Made by a program: the position numbers and the translations under genes | Shown here: one piece after another, positions 1-9,548 of the stretch | Layout: each line of letters begins with the position of its first letter | Position numbering within the stretch: position 1 is the first letter of the stretch | Notes under the pieces: generated by a model | Database searches by the model: none | Seen by the model: only the letters and a program-made list of their open reading frames with translations | What the model was told of the DNA's origin: nothing | Source of the DNA: Salegentibacter agarivorans | GTDB taxonomy: Bacteria; Bacteroidota; Bacteroidia; Flavobacteriales; Flavobacteriaceae | Reading direction: 5' to 3' | Assembly: GCF_900113135.1 (NCBI RefSeq) | Contig: NZ_FOOH01000001.1 | Coordinates: 124,001 to 188,000 of the forward strand | DNA length: 64,000 nucleotides

Positions 1-272
1 ACGAAGATGTTTATATGTATTGGATTAATACCCAAAATTACCACGTAGATTATCTTGCATATAGTTTTGAAGTTAATGAGGGCGGGTTGCGATTTAGAAA
101 GGCTTACAACCCCAGAACTATAGAGGGCATTCGGTTTGTAGATTATGAGAATTACAAAACCGATGATTTGGATACTCCTCTAAATGAACTAGATGATCTT
201 TACGAAGCCCGGCAACTGGAATTACTCTCCAAAATTGAAAACAGAAATATAGAAGTCAATCTTTTGAATTAA
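1..272 (+). CDS. C-terminal part of a DUF6503-like protein (cut by the left edge)
   Basis: The reading frame is already open at base 3 and has no start inside the window, so only the last 90 or so residues are seen; a Met codon at base 15 is internal. The visible part has an alternating beta-rich pattern with the segments YWINTQNYHVDYLAYSF, GGLRFRKAYNPR and GIRFVDYENYK. This resembles the C-terminus of small exported flavobacterial proteins classed as DUF6503, some of which carry the doubtful name deoxyribose-phosphate aldolase. The assignment is from memory of the family pattern and is not certain. It ends 130 bases before the aldehyde dehydrogenase and is probably a separate transcription unit. 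No function is claimed. Confidence 0.5.
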   Translation, partial: EDVYMYWINTQNYHVDYLAYSFEVNEGGLRFRKAYNPRTIEGIRFVDYENYKTDDLDTPLNELDDLYEARQLELLSKIENRNIEVNLLN

Positions 273-402
273 ATTCTGAAGAATATTCTTACGCACACCT
301 GTTAATTCTTCCTAATTAACGTGTTGTTTTAAAAGCTTTAACAACGCCTTAGTTCACATTCTTTGCCTCAGTTCATAACTTTAAATTTCCAAAAAAATAG
401 TT

Positions 403-1788
403 ATGAAAGAGAAAACATTGAAAACCATTAACCCGGCCACGGGTAAAGAATTAGACACTTACGAATATTTTACAGACCAGGAAGCAAAAGATGCCGTGGA
501 AGAATGTCACCAGGCATTTTTAAAATGGCGTGAAAAATCTCCAAAACAAAGAGCTGAGGTAATTAAAGCAATAGGGGAGAAGCTAACCGAATACAAAGCC
601 GAATTGGTAAAATTAATGACTGCCGAAATGGGTAAATTACTCAAGCAAGGAGAACAGGAAATTGATCTTTGTGCAGGAATTTGTGAATGGACAGCAGCCA
701 ATGGTCCCGAAAATTTAAAAGATGAAGAACGTGAGTTGCCAGATGGCGGTCGCGGAATAATCACTTACTCACCTATTGGAGTAATCTACGGAATCCAACC
801 CTGGAATTTCCCCGCTTACCAGGTAATTAGATATACAATTGCCAACCTTATGGCTGGAAATGGAGTTTTACTGAAACACGCTGAAAGTGTGACCGGTTCA
901 GGATTACTTCTCGAAAAAATATTTAAAGAAGCCGGTTTGCCCAAAGACCTTTTTAAAGTGCTTTTAATAGACCACGACCAGTCAGATTCTATAATTGAAC
1001 ACGATCTTGTGAGGGGTGTAACCTTAACCGGAAGCCCGGGAGCCGGGAAAATAATTGGTGAAAAAGCAGGCGCTAACCTTAAGAAAACTGTTTTGGAACT
1101 TGGTTCTAATGATGCTTATTTAGTACTTGAAGATGCCGATATTAAGAAAGCTGTGGAATGGTGCGTAAAAGGTAGAGTTTATAATAATGGCGAAACCTGT
1201 GTGGCTGCCAAAAGATTTGTGGTTACCGAGAAAGTCTACGATGAATTTAAAGAAGCTTTTGTAGAAAAGATGAAGAATTTAAAAGCTGGAGATCCAACCA
1301 GTGATGAGAGCGACCTTGGGCCAATGGCACGAGAAGATCTTCGCGAAGAATTGCACGAACAGGTTGAAGACAGTGTGAAGAAAGGAGCGGCAGTACTATG
1401 CGGCGGTAAAATTCCCGATGGTGATGGCTTTTATTATCCTGCTACCGTTTTGGCAAACGTAAAGCCGGGCCAACCTGCTTACGACGATGAACTTTTTGGA
1501 CCCGTGGCTTCGTTGATAAAAGCTAAAGATGATGAAGATGCAATGCGAATTGCTAATGATAGCCGTTTTGGACTTGGAGGGGGAATTTTCTCTGAAGATG
1601 TAGATAAGGCCGTAGAATTGGCCAGTAAGCACTTTGATACCGGGATGGTATTTATTAATTCATTCGGGCTTGCACAACCAAATATGCCTTTTGGCGGAGT
1701 GAAAAATTCAGGTTACGGCCGTGAACACGGTGGCTTCGGACTTAAAGAATTTGTAAACGCCAAAGCGATTAATATTCTAAACGGATAA
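403..1788 (+). CDS. NAD(P)-dependent succinate-semialdehyde dehydrogenase-type aldehyde dehydrogenase
   Basis: A 461-residue full-length member of the aldehyde dehydrogenase superfamily. The catalytic set is intact: Asn135 in QPWNFP, Glu232 in LELGSND and the nucleophile Cys266 in NNGETCVAAKR; the Glu-Cys distance of 34 residues is the family standard. The LELGSND form (rather than LELGGKS) and the length near 460 match the subgroup usually named NAD-dependent succinate-semialdehyde dehydrogenase, which oxidises succinate semialdehyde to succinate in the cytoplasm. The ATG start follows an AT-rich leader without a Shine-Dalgarno sequence, as usual in this phylum. It stands alone, followed by a hairpin terminator shared with the convergent phosphatase gene. 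Another aliphatic semialdehyde is possible as the true substrate. Confidence 0.88.
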   Translation: MKEKTLKTINPATGKELDTYEYFTDQEAKDAVEECHQAFLKWREKSPKQRAEVIKAIGEKLTEYKAELVKLMTAEMGKLLKQGEQEIDLCAGICEWTAANGPENLKDEERELPDGGRGIITYSPIGVIYGIQPWNFPAYQVIRYTIANLMAGNGVLLKHAESVTGSGLLLEKIFKEAGLPKDLFKVLLIDHDQSDSIIEHDLVRGVTLTGSPGAGKIIGEKAGANLKKTVLELGSNDAYLVLEDADIKKAVEWCVKGRVYNNGETCVAAKRFVVTEKVYDEFKEAFVEKMKNLKAGDPTSDESDLGPMAREDLREELHEQVEDSVKKGAAVLCGGKIPDGDGFYYPATVLANVKPGQPAYDDELFGPVASLIKAKDDEDAMRIANDSRFGLGGGIFSEDVDKAVELASKHFDTGMVFINSFGLAQPNMPFGGVKNSGYGREHGGFGLKEFVNAKAINILNG

Positions 1789-1807
1789 TTTTTCGTAATA
1801 ATTATAT

Positions 1808-1850
1808 AAAAATGTAGTTTGAAAGCTTTTAGTTTTTAAACTACATTTTT
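1808..1850. terminator. Bidirectional hairpin terminator between convergent genes
   Basis: Thirteen-base arms AAAAATGTAGTTT (1808-1820) and AAACTACATTTTT (1838-1850) form a stem with a 17-base loop, with T-runs on both strands. It lies between the aldehyde dehydrogenase (+) and the histidine phosphatase (-) and just touches the stop codon of the latter, so it probably ends transcription from both sides. Confidence 0.8.
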
Positions 1851-2392
1851 TAATTCACATATAAAACTTGTGAAGTTCTTGAATCGTCTGGATGTACGGT
1901 TACTATAAATAAACTACCGTAAACTTTTTCATCAATATCCTGGTATTTTTTTCTTCCTAAGATGTAATTTACCCATTCGGGGTTTAGGTTGCTATGCCCA
2001 ACTACCAAAACTGTTTTATTTTTTGTGTTTTTCTGAAAATCTTTATCGTTTAATTTTTCTGTATTGTAGAACTTAACCTCTTTGTTTTTAGCTTCAGCTA
2101 TAGGCCGGGCGGTATTTAAGGTTCTTTTGTATTCTGAACTATATATAAGATCAAAATCTATATCCTTAAAGGTTTTTACCCAATCCTGGGTTCTTTTTTC
2201 ACCTGTTTCGGTTAATTCGGGGTCTTCGTTTTGAGCATCTGTGGTATCCTTTTCAGCATGCCGTATAAAATAATAGGTGGTAATTGCTTCTGAAGGATCT
2301 TTGGCAGCTTCCATAATTTCCTCTGGTTCTTTATCTTCAAAATTGCAGGAGGTTAAAAAAATAAGACTCAAAACTAAAAGATATGGTTTCAT
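1850..2392 (-). CDS. Lipoprotein of the histidine phosphatase (phosphoglycerate mutase-like) family
   Basis: 180 residues with a lipoprotein signal (hydrophobic stretch, then LTSC with Cys16 as acylation site), so it is membrane-anchored outside the cytoplasm. The histidine phosphatase signature is complete: RHAEK with the phospho-acceptor His45, the SSEYKRTLNTA segment near residue 86, and the second catalytic His133 in VVGHSNLNP. The short size resembles SixA-like or small phosphoglycerate-mutase-type phosphatases. The substrate cannot be read from sequence. It starts two bases after the stop of the upstream phytase-like gene and is probably cotranscribed with it, suggesting a shared role in cleaving phosphate or other esters at the cell surface. 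Confidence 0.85.
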   Translation of the reverse strand: MKPYLLVLSLIFLTSCNFEDKEPEEIMEAAKDPSEAITTYYFIRHAEKDTTDAQNEDPELTETGEKRTQDWVKTFKDIDFDLIYSSEYKRTLNTARPIAEAKNKEVKFYNTEKLNDKDFQKNTKNKTVLVVGHSNLNPEWVNYILGRKKYQDIDEKVYGSLFIVTVHPDDSRTSQVLYVN

Positions 2393-2394
2393 AT

Positions 2395-3492
2395 TTATTT
2401 TATTTCCAGTTCTAAAAGAATAAACTGCGTAATTTGATCACTAAAGCTACTAAAATTATCGTCTGAAACCAGCAACAAAGATTTTTTTCCGTTTAGTAAA
2501 TCGGGGCCAAAGGTCATTCCTTCAATATTATCTATAGTTTCCTCGGTGAGGAAATTTTTAACCGATTTAAAATCGAAAACCAGTCTTTTTTCAGCATACT
2601 GGTAATTAGATTTACGAAGATTTTCCAGTGCTAAAGTATTGGTAGCTTCTGAAGCATCTACATCAAAAATCTTGACCGTATTCCCGTTAGAGCCATACCC
2701 GGCAGAATAAGCGCGTTCCAGAACAAGAAATTTATCTTCAGCATATTCCAAAATTTCGGTAACCCCATTTACAGCAAACCAGTTAATTGGAAACTTTGAA
2801 ATTCCGTCTAATTTATATGCGAATTGTCGTTCTGGCTTTTGCGTATTTTTATTGTATTTGGTAATTCTTACCGGCGAGTTTGTAGCATAGATTTTAGGTT
2901 TAGGACCATCTTTTTCCAGTGGAAGTTCCATTGCTACCCAATAAGCTTTTTTATCAAAACTTTGGGCTAAACCTTCAAAAACTCCATTATTTCTGGGTTT
3001 TTGTTCTCCCGAAGCTTTAAAATAATCCGGAATTTCGTAAGCTGATAAAAATTCTCCCTTGGTAGAAATATGAAAAACGGAGGGATCTTTCCCATTTTGA
3101 ATAGAACCTTCGGCTGATAATACTAATTCATTTTTTTCAGCATCAAATCTAAATCCTTCTAGATCGGGCGTGTGTTGTTTGTAAAACTCATAGTTTCTAT
3201 TCAATTTAATAACTTCAGTAATTAAAACTGTGTCTATAGATCGGTTCAACAAGGGAATTTCAGCTTTATAAACTCGCGGATTGGAAGCCTGGTCGCAAAC
3301 AAGGTAATAACTGCCATTGTGAAAATCTATACCTGAAAGTCCGCCCACTATGGTGCCTTCAACTTCAAGATTTTGCGGGAGTACCACATCGTCTAAATAG
3401 CGCAATTTAATATTTGAATTGTCAATATTTTTTGTTGTAGCGCAGCCAAAAAAGCTTACAGCCACCAGGAGTAAAAGGAGTCTTTTCATCAA
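2395..3492 (-). CDS. Lipoprotein with esterase-like activity of phytase domain
   Basis: 365 residues. The N-terminus is a lipoprotein signal (Leu-rich core, SFFGC with Cys17). The rest has the repeated beta-blade character of the phytase-like family (PF13449 type): GGLSGIDFHNGSYYLVCDQ, PDLEGFRFD, FEGLAQSF and DNIEGMTFGPD are typical acidic Ca-binding blade segments. Proteins of this family are extracytoplasmic and annotated as esterase-like; the true substrate is unknown. It is first in a two-gene unit with the histidine phosphatase lipoprotein, and is divergent from csbD. The family call is firm; the activity is inferred from the family name only. Confidence 0.8.
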   Translation of the reverse strand: MMKRLLLLLVAVSFFGCATTKNIDNSNIKLRYLDDVVLPQNLEVEGTIVGGLSGIDFHNGSYYLVCDQASNPRVYKAEIPLLNRSIDTVLITEVIKLNRNYEFYKQHTPDLEGFRFDAEKNELVLSAEGSIQNGKDPSVFHISTKGEFLSAYEIPDYFKASGEQKPRNNGVFEGLAQSFDKKAYWVAMELPLEKDGPKPKIYATNSPVRITKYNKNTQKPERQFAYKLDGISKFPINWFAVNGVTEILEYAEDKFLVLERAYSAGYGSNGNTVKIFDVDASEATNTLALENLRKSNYQYAEKRLVFDFKSVKNFLTEETIDNIEGMTFGPDLLNGKKSLLLVSDDNFSSFSDQITQFILLELEIK

Positions 3493-3608
3493 GGTATTTT
3501 AGCTTCAAAAATAACAAATCCTTAAGAGAAATATGGGAGTTTATTGAGAGTTTAAGCTGGCTTCATATTGTAAATTGAAATTATTATTAACACCTAAAAC
3601 CATATATT

Positions 3609-3794
3609 ATGAATAATGATCAGTTAGAAGGAAAGTGGAAACAAGTTAGAGGTCAGTTTAAGCAAAAGTATGGTGATGTGACCGATGATGATACCACTTA
3701 TTCTGAAGGAAAATTTGATGAAATGCTTGGTCGTTTACAGGAAAAAACTGGTAAGACTAAGGAAGAATTAAAAAGAGAAATTGATAGTATGTAA
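3609..3794 (+). CDS. CsbD family stress-associated small protein
   Basis: 61 residues, strongly charged, with the classical CsbD pattern: MNNDQLEGKWKQVRGQFKQK at the start, then DDTTYSEGKFDEMLGRLQEKTG. CsbD proteins are small soluble proteins induced by general stress in many bacteria; their molecular role is not known. Monocistronic: a divergent promoter region lies upstream (115 bases to the phytase-like gene) and a strong hairpin terminator follows 20 bases after the stop. Confidence 0.9.
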   Translation: MNNDQLEGKWKQVRGQFKQKYGDVTDDDTTYSEGKFDEMLGRLQEKTGKTKEELKREIDSM

Positions 3795-3814
3795 TTTGCA
3801 ACTATGAAAAAGAG

Positions 3815-3850
3815 AAAAGGCTGGATAAATTTTTATCCAGCCTTTTTTTT
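3815..3850. terminator. Hairpin terminator between csbD and clpB
   Basis: An inverted repeat AAAGGCTGGATAAA / TTTATCCAGCCTTT with a very short loop, followed on the plus strand by a run of eight T. It lies between the convergent csbD and clpB genes and can serve both. Confidence 0.88.
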
Positions 3851-3866
3851 TGATTTTCATCTAAAA

Positions 3867-6473
3867 TTATTCGGTTTCTACCGGGTTGGTTTCATTTCTA
3901 AATACCAACTCCTCGTTAAACTCATCTATTAGAATAATACTGTCGGTTTTAATATTTCCCGCGAGAATTTCTTTAGATAGCTTATTTAAAACTTCCCGCT
4001 GAACTACTCTTTTTACCGGCCTTGCGCCAAACTGTGGATCAAAACCGCGACTGGCAAGGAAACTAATTGCTTCATCTGTAGCATCAAGAACAATGTGCTG
4101 TTTTTCAAGCATTTTCTTCACCTCTTTAAGCTGAAGTGAAACAATTTTCCTGATATCTTTTTGCGTTAAAGGACTAAACATTATAATATCGTCTATCCTG
4201 TTTATAAATTCTGGTCTTACGTTTTGCTTCAATAACGCCAGAACTTCAGTTTTTGCAGATTCCATTGCGGTATCCAGGTCTTTCATATTTTCATATTTAT
4301 CCTGAATAATATGGCTTCCCATATTGGAAGTCATAATAATAATGGTGTTTTTAAAATCGGCCAGGCGTCCTTTATTATCGGTTAGCCTTCCTTCATCCAG
4401 CACTTGCAATAAGATATTGAAAGTATCTGGGTGGGCTTTTTCAATTTCATCTAAAAGCACCACGGAATAAGGTTTTCTTCGCACTGCCTCGGTAAGCTGG
4501 CCACCTTCGTCATAACCTACATACCCTGGAGGCGCTCCTACCAAACGACTCACAGAATGCCTTTCCTGGTATTCACTCATATCAATACGTGTCATTGCAG
4601 ATTCATCATCGAATAAGTATTCTGCAAGCGCTTTAGCCAGCTCGGTTTTTCCAACTCCCGTGGTTCCAAGAAACAAGAAAGAACCAATTGGCCGTTTTTG
4701 ATCCTGTAAACCAGCCCGGCTTCTTCGTACCGCATCACTTACAGCAATTATGGCTTCTTCCTGTCCAACCACACGTTTATGTAATTCGTCTTCAAGTTTT
4801 AATAACTTTTCACGATCGCTTTGCAACATTTTAGTCACCGGGATTCCGGTCCATTTTGCCACAACTTCAGCAATATCTTCGTTGGTTACTTCTTCCTGGA
4901 TAAGTGATTTTTCATTCTGATTCTCGGTTACGGTTTTTTGCAATTCTTCCAGCTTCTCCTGGGCTTCTTTGATCTTTCCGTAGCGAATTTCGGCTACTTT
5001 CCCGTAATCGCCTTCACGCTCTGCACGTTCTGCTTCAACTTTAAAGTTTTCAATATCAGATTTTAAATTCTGAATATTATCTACCACGCCCTTTTCATTC
5101 TGCCAGCGCGCGTGCAACTCGTTTCGCTCTTCTTTTAGGTTTGCCAGTTCAGCCCGTAGTATTTTTAGCTTATTTTCATCTTTTTCGCGTTTTATTGCTT
5201 CAATTTCAATCTCCAGCTGCATAATTCTTCTATCCAGAACATCGAGTTCTTCGGGTTTAGAATTAATCTCCATCCGTAGTTTTGATGCCGCTTCATCCAT
5301 TAAATCAATGGCTTTATCGGGCAAGAAGCGGTTGGTAATATAACGCTGAGATAATTCTACCGCGGCAATAATTGCTTCGTCTTTTATTCTAACCTTGTGG
5401 TGAGTTTCATATTTTTCTTTAATTCCGCGTAAAATAGAAATTGCACTTTCAGTATCTGGTTCATTTACAATAACTTTCTGAAACCTTCTTTCCAGGGCTT
5501 TGTCTTTTTCAAAATATTTTTGATACTCATCTAAAGTAGTGGCACCAATAGCACGCAATTCTCCACGAGCCAAAGCAGGTTTTAAAATATTCGCGGCATC
5601 CATAGCGCCCTGGCCGCCACCGGCACCCACAAGCGTATGAATTTCATCTATAAAAAGCACGATATTCCCATCACTGGAAGTTACTTCTTTAATAACTGCT
5701 TTAAGGCGTTCTTCAAACTCTCCTTTATATTTTGCCCCGGCTATAAGCGCTCCCATATCCAGGTTATAAATCACCTTATTTTTGAGGTTATCTGGAACAT
5801 CGCCGGCAATAATTCTATGTGCCAAACCTTCGGCAATTGCCGTTTTACCGGTTCCCGGCTCTCCAACCAGCATTGGGTTGTTTTTAGTTCTTCGGGAAAG
5901 GATTTGCAAAATTCTACGAATTTCTTCGTCACGGCCAATTACAGGATCCAGTTTTCCTTCTTCGGCCATTCGGTTTAAATTATTGGCGTATTTATCTAAA
6001 GAATTATAGGTTTCTTCTGCGCTTTGTGAAGTTACACGATCACCTTTTCGTAATTCTTCTATTGCTGCTTTTAAAGATTTCTCAGTCGCGCCCTGGTCTT
6101 TTAAGATCTGGGCTACTTTACTGGAAGATTTAAAAATTGCGAGAATAAGATGCTCAATAGAAACATATTCGTCATTCATCTTCTTAGCGATTGTAGAAGC
6201 TTCGTTAACTGCTTTTCCTGCTTCGCGTGAGAGAATAATATCGCCTCCGCTTACTTTGGGAAAACTCTGTAAGGTTTTATCTAAAATTTCGTTGAAGAGG
6301 TTGACGTTTATGTTTAATTTTTTCAATAGAAAAGGCGCTACATTTTCGTCTACAATACTTATTGCTTTAAAAATGTGTTCATTTTCAATTTGCTGATGAC
6401 CTAACTCCTGAGCAAGTTGTTGTGCCTGCTGGATGGCCTCCTGGGATTTTATGGTAAAATTATTAAAATTCAT
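3867..6473 (-). CDS. clpB: ATP-dependent disaggregase ClpB
   Basis: 868 residues, the normal ClpB length. In order: Clp N-terminal repeat domain (1-145), first AAA+ module with Walker A GEPGTGKT (204-211) and Walker B FIDEIH, a long coiled-coil middle domain rich in Glu/Lys/Arg (about 400-525) that separates ClpB from ClpA/ClpC, a second AAA+ module with GTTGVGKT and [11 protein letters not shown], and the C-terminal D2-small domain. It works in the cytoplasm with DnaK to pull proteins out of aggregates. Transcribed alone, divergent from ytxJ over 181 bases; no clear heat-shock operator was recognised there. Confidence 0.97.
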   Translation of the reverse strand: MNFNNFTIKSQEAIQQAQQLAQELGHQQIENEHIFKAISIVDENVAPFLLKKLNINVNLFNEILDKTLQSFPKVSGGDIILSREAGKAVNEASTIAKKMNDEYVSIEHLILAIFKSSSKVAQILKDQGATEKSLKAAIEELRKGDRVTSQSAEETYNSLDKYANNLNRMAEEGKLDPVIGRDEEIRRILQILSRRTKNNPMLVGEPGTGKTAIAEGLAHRIIAGDVPDNLKNKVIYNLDMGALIAGAKYKGEFEERLKAVIKEVTSSDGNIVLFIDEIHTLVGAGGGQGAMDAANILKPALARGELRAIGATTLDEYQKYFEKDKALERRFQKVIVNEPDTESAISILRGIKEKYETHHKVRIKDEAIIAAVELSQRYITNRFLPDKAIDLMDEAASKLRMEINSKPEELDVLDRRIMQLEIEIEAIKREKDENKLKILRAELANLKEERNELHARWQNEKGVVDNIQNLKSDIENFKVEAERAEREGDYGKVAEIRYGKIKEAQEKLEELQKTVTENQNEKSLIQEEVTNEDIAEVVAKWTGIPVTKMLQSDREKLLKLEDELHKRVVGQEEAIIAVSDAVRRSRAGLQDQKRPIGSFLFLGTTGVGKTELAKALAEYLFDDESAMTRIDMSEYQERHSVSRLVGAPPGYVGYDEGGQLTEAVRRKPYSVVLLDEIEKAHPDTFNILLQVLDEGRLTDNKGRLADFKNTIIIMTSNMGSHIIQDKYENMKDLDTAMESAKTEVLALLKQNVRPEFINRIDDIIMFSPLTQKDIRKIVSLQLKEVKKMLEKQHIVLDATDEAISFLASRGFDPQFGARPVKRVVQREVLNKLSKEILAGNIKTDSIILIDEFNEELVFRNETNPVETE

Positions 6474-6654
6474 AGTCGTTTATTTTTTGAATGAATAAAG
6501 CAATTGATATACCATTAAAAAATTAAGACAAAATGGCTGTTATTATTCAGAAATTAACGCCAAATTGACACTTGGGTTAAAGTTTTGAAAATAATTTTGA
6601 TTTGAGAAGGAGATTAAATTTATTAAGAATTAATTTTATACGAAAGAAATAACT

Positions 6655-7044
6655 ATGGGATTACTAGATAAAATTTTTAAAAGTGATGGGGATGAAGCGA
6701 AAGAAAAAGCTGAATTTCCCTGGACAGATTTAACCGATAAAGACCAAATTACCATTGCGAAGGAAGAATCTAAAGAAAGAACGATAGGAATTTTTAAGCA
6801 TTCCACCAGTTGTGGAATTAGTAAAATGGTGTTGAGGAATTTTGAAAGGGAATATGAAGAAAATGAAAATACGAAACTTTATTTTCTGGATCTAAGAAAG
6901 CATCGTGACGTTTCTAACGCGGTGGCCGATGAGTTGAGTGTGAGACACGAAAGTCCGCAGTTAATTATTCTGCAAAATGAAGAAGTAGTGCACCATGCTT
7001 CTCACCAGGATATTGATGCCACAAAATTGAAGGATTTATCCTAA
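6655..7044 (+). CDS. ytxJ: Bacillithiol system redox-active protein YtxJ
   Basis: 129 residues with a thioredoxin-like fold pattern. The segment GIFKHSTSCGISKMVLRNFE carries a single active-site Cys53 in a TSCG context (monothiol), followed by LYFLDLRKHRDVSNAVA and SPQLIIL with the cis-Pro of thioredoxin folds. This is the YtxJ (bacilliredoxin C-like) family, thought to reduce mixed disulfides with bacillithiol; its presence implies that the organism makes bacillithiol, as many Flavobacteriaceae do. It is divergent from clpB, 180 bases apart, and a small charged gene follows in the same direction. Confidence 0.88.
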   Translation: MGLLDKIFKSDGDEAKEKAEFPWTDLTDKDQITIAKEESKERTIGIFKHSTSCGISKMVLRNFEREYEENENTKLYFLDLRKHRDVSNAVADELSVRHESPQLIILQNEEVVHHASHQDIDATKLKDLS

Positions 7045-7136
7045 AAAATAAATTCTTGTTAAAACTGCCAGTAAGCTGAGTTTGATGAAATTCCATTTGT
7101 ATCTTTTATCTACAAAAACCAATAAATTAAACTGTA

Positions 7137-7385
7137 ATGGCTAAGAAGGAAGATATTAAAAAAATGGAGGAGAACTGGGAGTCTTTAAAAAAGGAGGATA
7201 AAAACCGGGAGCAGGAAGAATTCCGTGATCTTAAGCAAAAAGAACGCGATAGGGATAAAAGCAAATCCAAGAAGCAACCGAATAAAGAAGATTCTACAAA
7301 AACCGGGAAAGCTAATGCCCGTGAAGAGCGCGAGTTTATGGATCAAACCCAGAAAGAGAAAACGGCAAATAAAGATAAATTGTAG
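7137..7385 (+). CDS. Small, highly charged hypothetical protein
   Basis: 82 residues, about half of them Lys, Glu, Asp or Arg, with no Cys and almost no hydrophobic core. The first half looks able to form one charged helix; the second half (KSKSKKQPNKEDS onward) looks disordered. I do not recognise the family. It begins 92 bases after ytxJ and is followed by a hairpin terminator. The start is the only ATG giving this frame and it follows an A-rich leader. It could be a stress-type hydrophilic protein, but that is only a guess from composition. An overlapping frame in the same strand is less protein-like. Confidence 0.6.
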   Translation: MAKKEDIKKMEENWESLKKEDKNREQEEFRDLKQKERDRDKSKSKKQPNKEDSTKTGKANAREEREFMDQTQKEKTANKDKL

Positions 7386-7423
7386 AGGCCTTAGAATACT
7401 TTATATTTAGTTCAAAATTTTAT

Positions 7424-7471
7424 AAGACCTGCCCAGATTATTCAATGGAGCAGGTCTTGCATTTCATTTTT
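7424..7471. terminator. Hairpin terminator
   Basis: Arms AAGACCTGC (7424-7432) and GCAGGTCTT (7450-7458) with a 17-base loop, followed by GCATTTCATTTTTT. It follows the small charged gene and precedes the convergent DUF748 gene. Confidence 0.75.
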
Positions 7472-7490
7472 TCAGGAAAACGATTAAGAG

Positions 7491-8585
7491 TTATTCTTTT
7501 GCACTTTCCTGTTTTGCATCTTCAAACTCAATATCGGCGTCTATAGATCCTTTGAAAGCTTCAATCCAGGCATTCTTAAAGATATTTAAGACTGTTGTCC
7601 AAACGCCAGATTCAACATTATTTAGGTCTCCTTCTAAAGGAACACGGGTTGCCAAAGTATCAGTGCCCTGGTTTTTGAGAGCGAACTTTAAAAAACCGAC
7701 AAAACCTTCCCATAACTTCTTGAAAATTCCGCCATCATCATCTTTTTCAATAAGCTTAGTGTTAATCAACATGGGTTTTATATAACCTTTCAGAAATCCA
7801 TTGGCTATAGCAAGTTCACTGTATAATTCAAAGGTTCCACTTTCAAAATCCACTCCCGCGTAGCGGCGGGTAATTTCGTTTAACGATGTAGCCTCAGCTT
7901 TTTTTAGACTAAATTCCATATCCATATCGGGAATTTGTTTTAGTAAATTTAGATTTCCATGAATTCCTACATCGCCACCGCCCATAGAAACAGCATTGGC
8001 CCATAAATGGGAAGGAAGTTCTTTTTCCCTGTCTACAACATTGCTAAGATTATGTGCTTTTAAACTAATTTTTTCTAAAAACAAACTAATTTGAGGCTCT
8101 GTAGATACTTCTACAAAATTCGCAGTTCCGTTATGTACTACAAAATGGTTTATATCTATAGGTACTAAATTGGTGAGAGCTTTAGTCCAGTCTTCAACAT
8201 CTGCTTCATCTTTCTTTTCCTGGTTTTCAAAAATGTAGTTGAAATTAGGATCTTGCATCTCAATTTCACTCACAATTTTGCCTTTAAACAAAGAGCGCCA
8301 ATCTATTGAAATATCACTATAAGGAAAGTCTAACAGCGGTTTTTCTCCCTGGGAGTTTTCTTCCATTAAGATTAAACCTTCAATTTGGTAAGCGCCACGC
8401 CAAAGGGAAAGATCAACATCTGAAACACTACCTTCATAGCCCGGAATATTATTGAGGGTTTTAGTAACATAATTTTCTAAAATATAGGGAAGTGCAATCC
8501 TACCAATAATCAATAGCACGACGATAAGAACTGGTAACACATACCTTTTCTTAGTGTACTTTTTTCTTTTCTCATTTTTACTCAT
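7491..8585 (-). CDS. DUF748 / AsmA-like membrane-anchored protein
   Basis: 364 residues. A basic N-terminus (NEKRKKYTKKR) is followed by one transmembrane segment (about residues 16-35), so the bulk lies in the periplasm. The sequence then has the DUF748 features: SVSDVDLSLWRGAYQIEGL, ISIDWRSLFKGKIVSEIEM and HFVVHNGTANF. DUF748 belongs to the AsmA/TamB-like group, many of which form elongated beta-structures and are linked to envelope lipid transport; for DUF748 itself the role is not established. Single gene, with convergent neighbours on its 3' side and the epimerase-helicase pair upstream. Confidence 0.75.
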   Translation of the reverse strand: MSKNEKRKKYTKKRYVLPVLIVVLLIIGRIALPYILENYVTKTLNNIPGYEGSVSDVDLSLWRGAYQIEGLILMEENSQGEKPLLDFPYSDISIDWRSLFKGKIVSEIEMQDPNFNYIFENQEKKDEADVEDWTKALTNLVPIDINHFVVHNGTANFVEVSTEPQISLFLEKISLKAHNLSNVVDREKELPSHLWANAVSMGGGDVGIHGNLNLLKQIPDMDMEFSLKKAEATSLNEITRRYAGVDFESGTFELYSELAIANGFLKGYIKPMLINTKLIEKDDDGGIFKKLWEGFVGFLKFALKNQGTDTLATRVPLEGDLNNVESGVWTTVLNIFKNAWIEAFKGSIDADIEFEDAKQESAKE

Positions 8586-8667
8586 GCCCAGAAGTTTATG
8601 CTAAAATGAGATTAAAAATCAGTATGTTAAGTTAAAAAATTTTTAAAAATGCATCAGCAAAAAAAAG

Positions 8668-9540
8668 CTAAGGAATATTAACCGTATAGGACGCTTCAAA
8701 AGTTTTATTGGCTTCTAGAATTTCAATCCCTTCTTTGGTTTTTAGGTTTTGATCGGTGCCCTCAATATCGGCAATTCCTAGCCAGGGTTCAATGCAAACA
8801 TAGGGTGCGCCCGGTTTAGCCCAAATTCCCAGGTTTTTAAAATCTGAATATTCTACTGATAAAATTGCACCAGAATTTTTACTTTTTAATGCAACTTTTT
8901 TAGACCTAATATTTTTGAAAATCAGTGCGTCTTTGGCAAAAAGCTCTTTATGTAGTCTAATTTTATCTTCGTTGTCTAATATTCCCTCGGTGTTATAACT
9001 TACCAGTCCATTTTTGCTTAAAACATGGGTTCGTAAGTCCATTTTTTGATCAAATTCCAGGTAATAATCTTCGTAAACTTCATTTTTACTAATAGGAGTA
9101 TTAAACGCAGGATGCCCGCCCAGTGAAAAATAAAGGGGTTTTTCGTCTAAATTGAAAACTTGATGTTTAATTTTCAGGCTTTTTTCATCCAGAATAAATG
9201 AGATTTCAAACCTAAATTTAAATGGATAAATTTCTAAAGTTTTTTCTGAATATTCCAGTTGAAATGCTAAAGAATTTGAAGTTTTTTCCTTGAATTTAAT
9301 TTCTTCATTATACCTAATAAACCCGTGTTTAGGCATTTTATAAGTTTTTCCGTCAAAAATATATTCCCCGTTTTTTAAGACACCAATTACTGGAAACAAA
9401 TTAGGCGCCTGGCTTGCCCAAAATTCAGGATTTCCCTGCCATAAATGTTCTATTCCGGTTTCCAGGTTTTTAAGGCTGGATATTTCTGCGCCAATGGAAT
9501 TTACGTTAATACTTAAGAACTCGTTCTGTAACTCGTGCAT
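8668..9540 (-). CDS. Aldose 1-epimerase family protein (LacX/YeaD-like)
   Basis: 290 residues of the aldose epimerase fold. Visible marks are SLKNLETGIEHLWQGNPEFW, FPVIG, MPKHGFIR with a conserved His, LGGHPAFN, and the late PYVCIEPWLGIAD. This fits the LacX-like branch, which acts on hexoses or hexose 6-phosphates, more than classical GalM (a GalM-type gene is present at 21523). The exact sugar is unknown. It starts 8 bases after the stop of the DEAD-box helicase gene and is probably translated from the same transcript, though I see no functional link. Confidence 0.82.
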   Translation of the reverse strand: MHELQNEFLSINVNSIGAEISSLKNLETGIEHLWQGNPEFWASQAPNLFPVIGVLKNGEYIFDGKTYKMPKHGFIRYNEEIKFKEKTSNSLAFQLEYSEKTLEIYPFKFRFEISFILDEKSLKIKHQVFNLDEKPLYFSLGGHPAFNTPISKNEVYEDYYLEFDQKMDLRTHVLSKNGLVSYNTEGILDNEDKIRLHKELFAKDALIFKNIRSKKVALKSKNSGAILSVEYSDFKNLGIWAKPGAPYVCIEPWLGIADIEGTDQNLKTKEGIEILEANKTFEASYTVNIP

Positions 9541-9548
9541 TTCAACAA

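Noticed and set aside
5637-5978. Open frames antisense to clpB
   Set aside because: They cover the first AAA+ module of ClpB and show no independent motif.
6474-6654. Heat-shock operator between clpB and ytxJ
   Set aside because: TTGACA-like and GACAAAATG words are present, but no convincing inverted repeat or known operator pattern could be defined.
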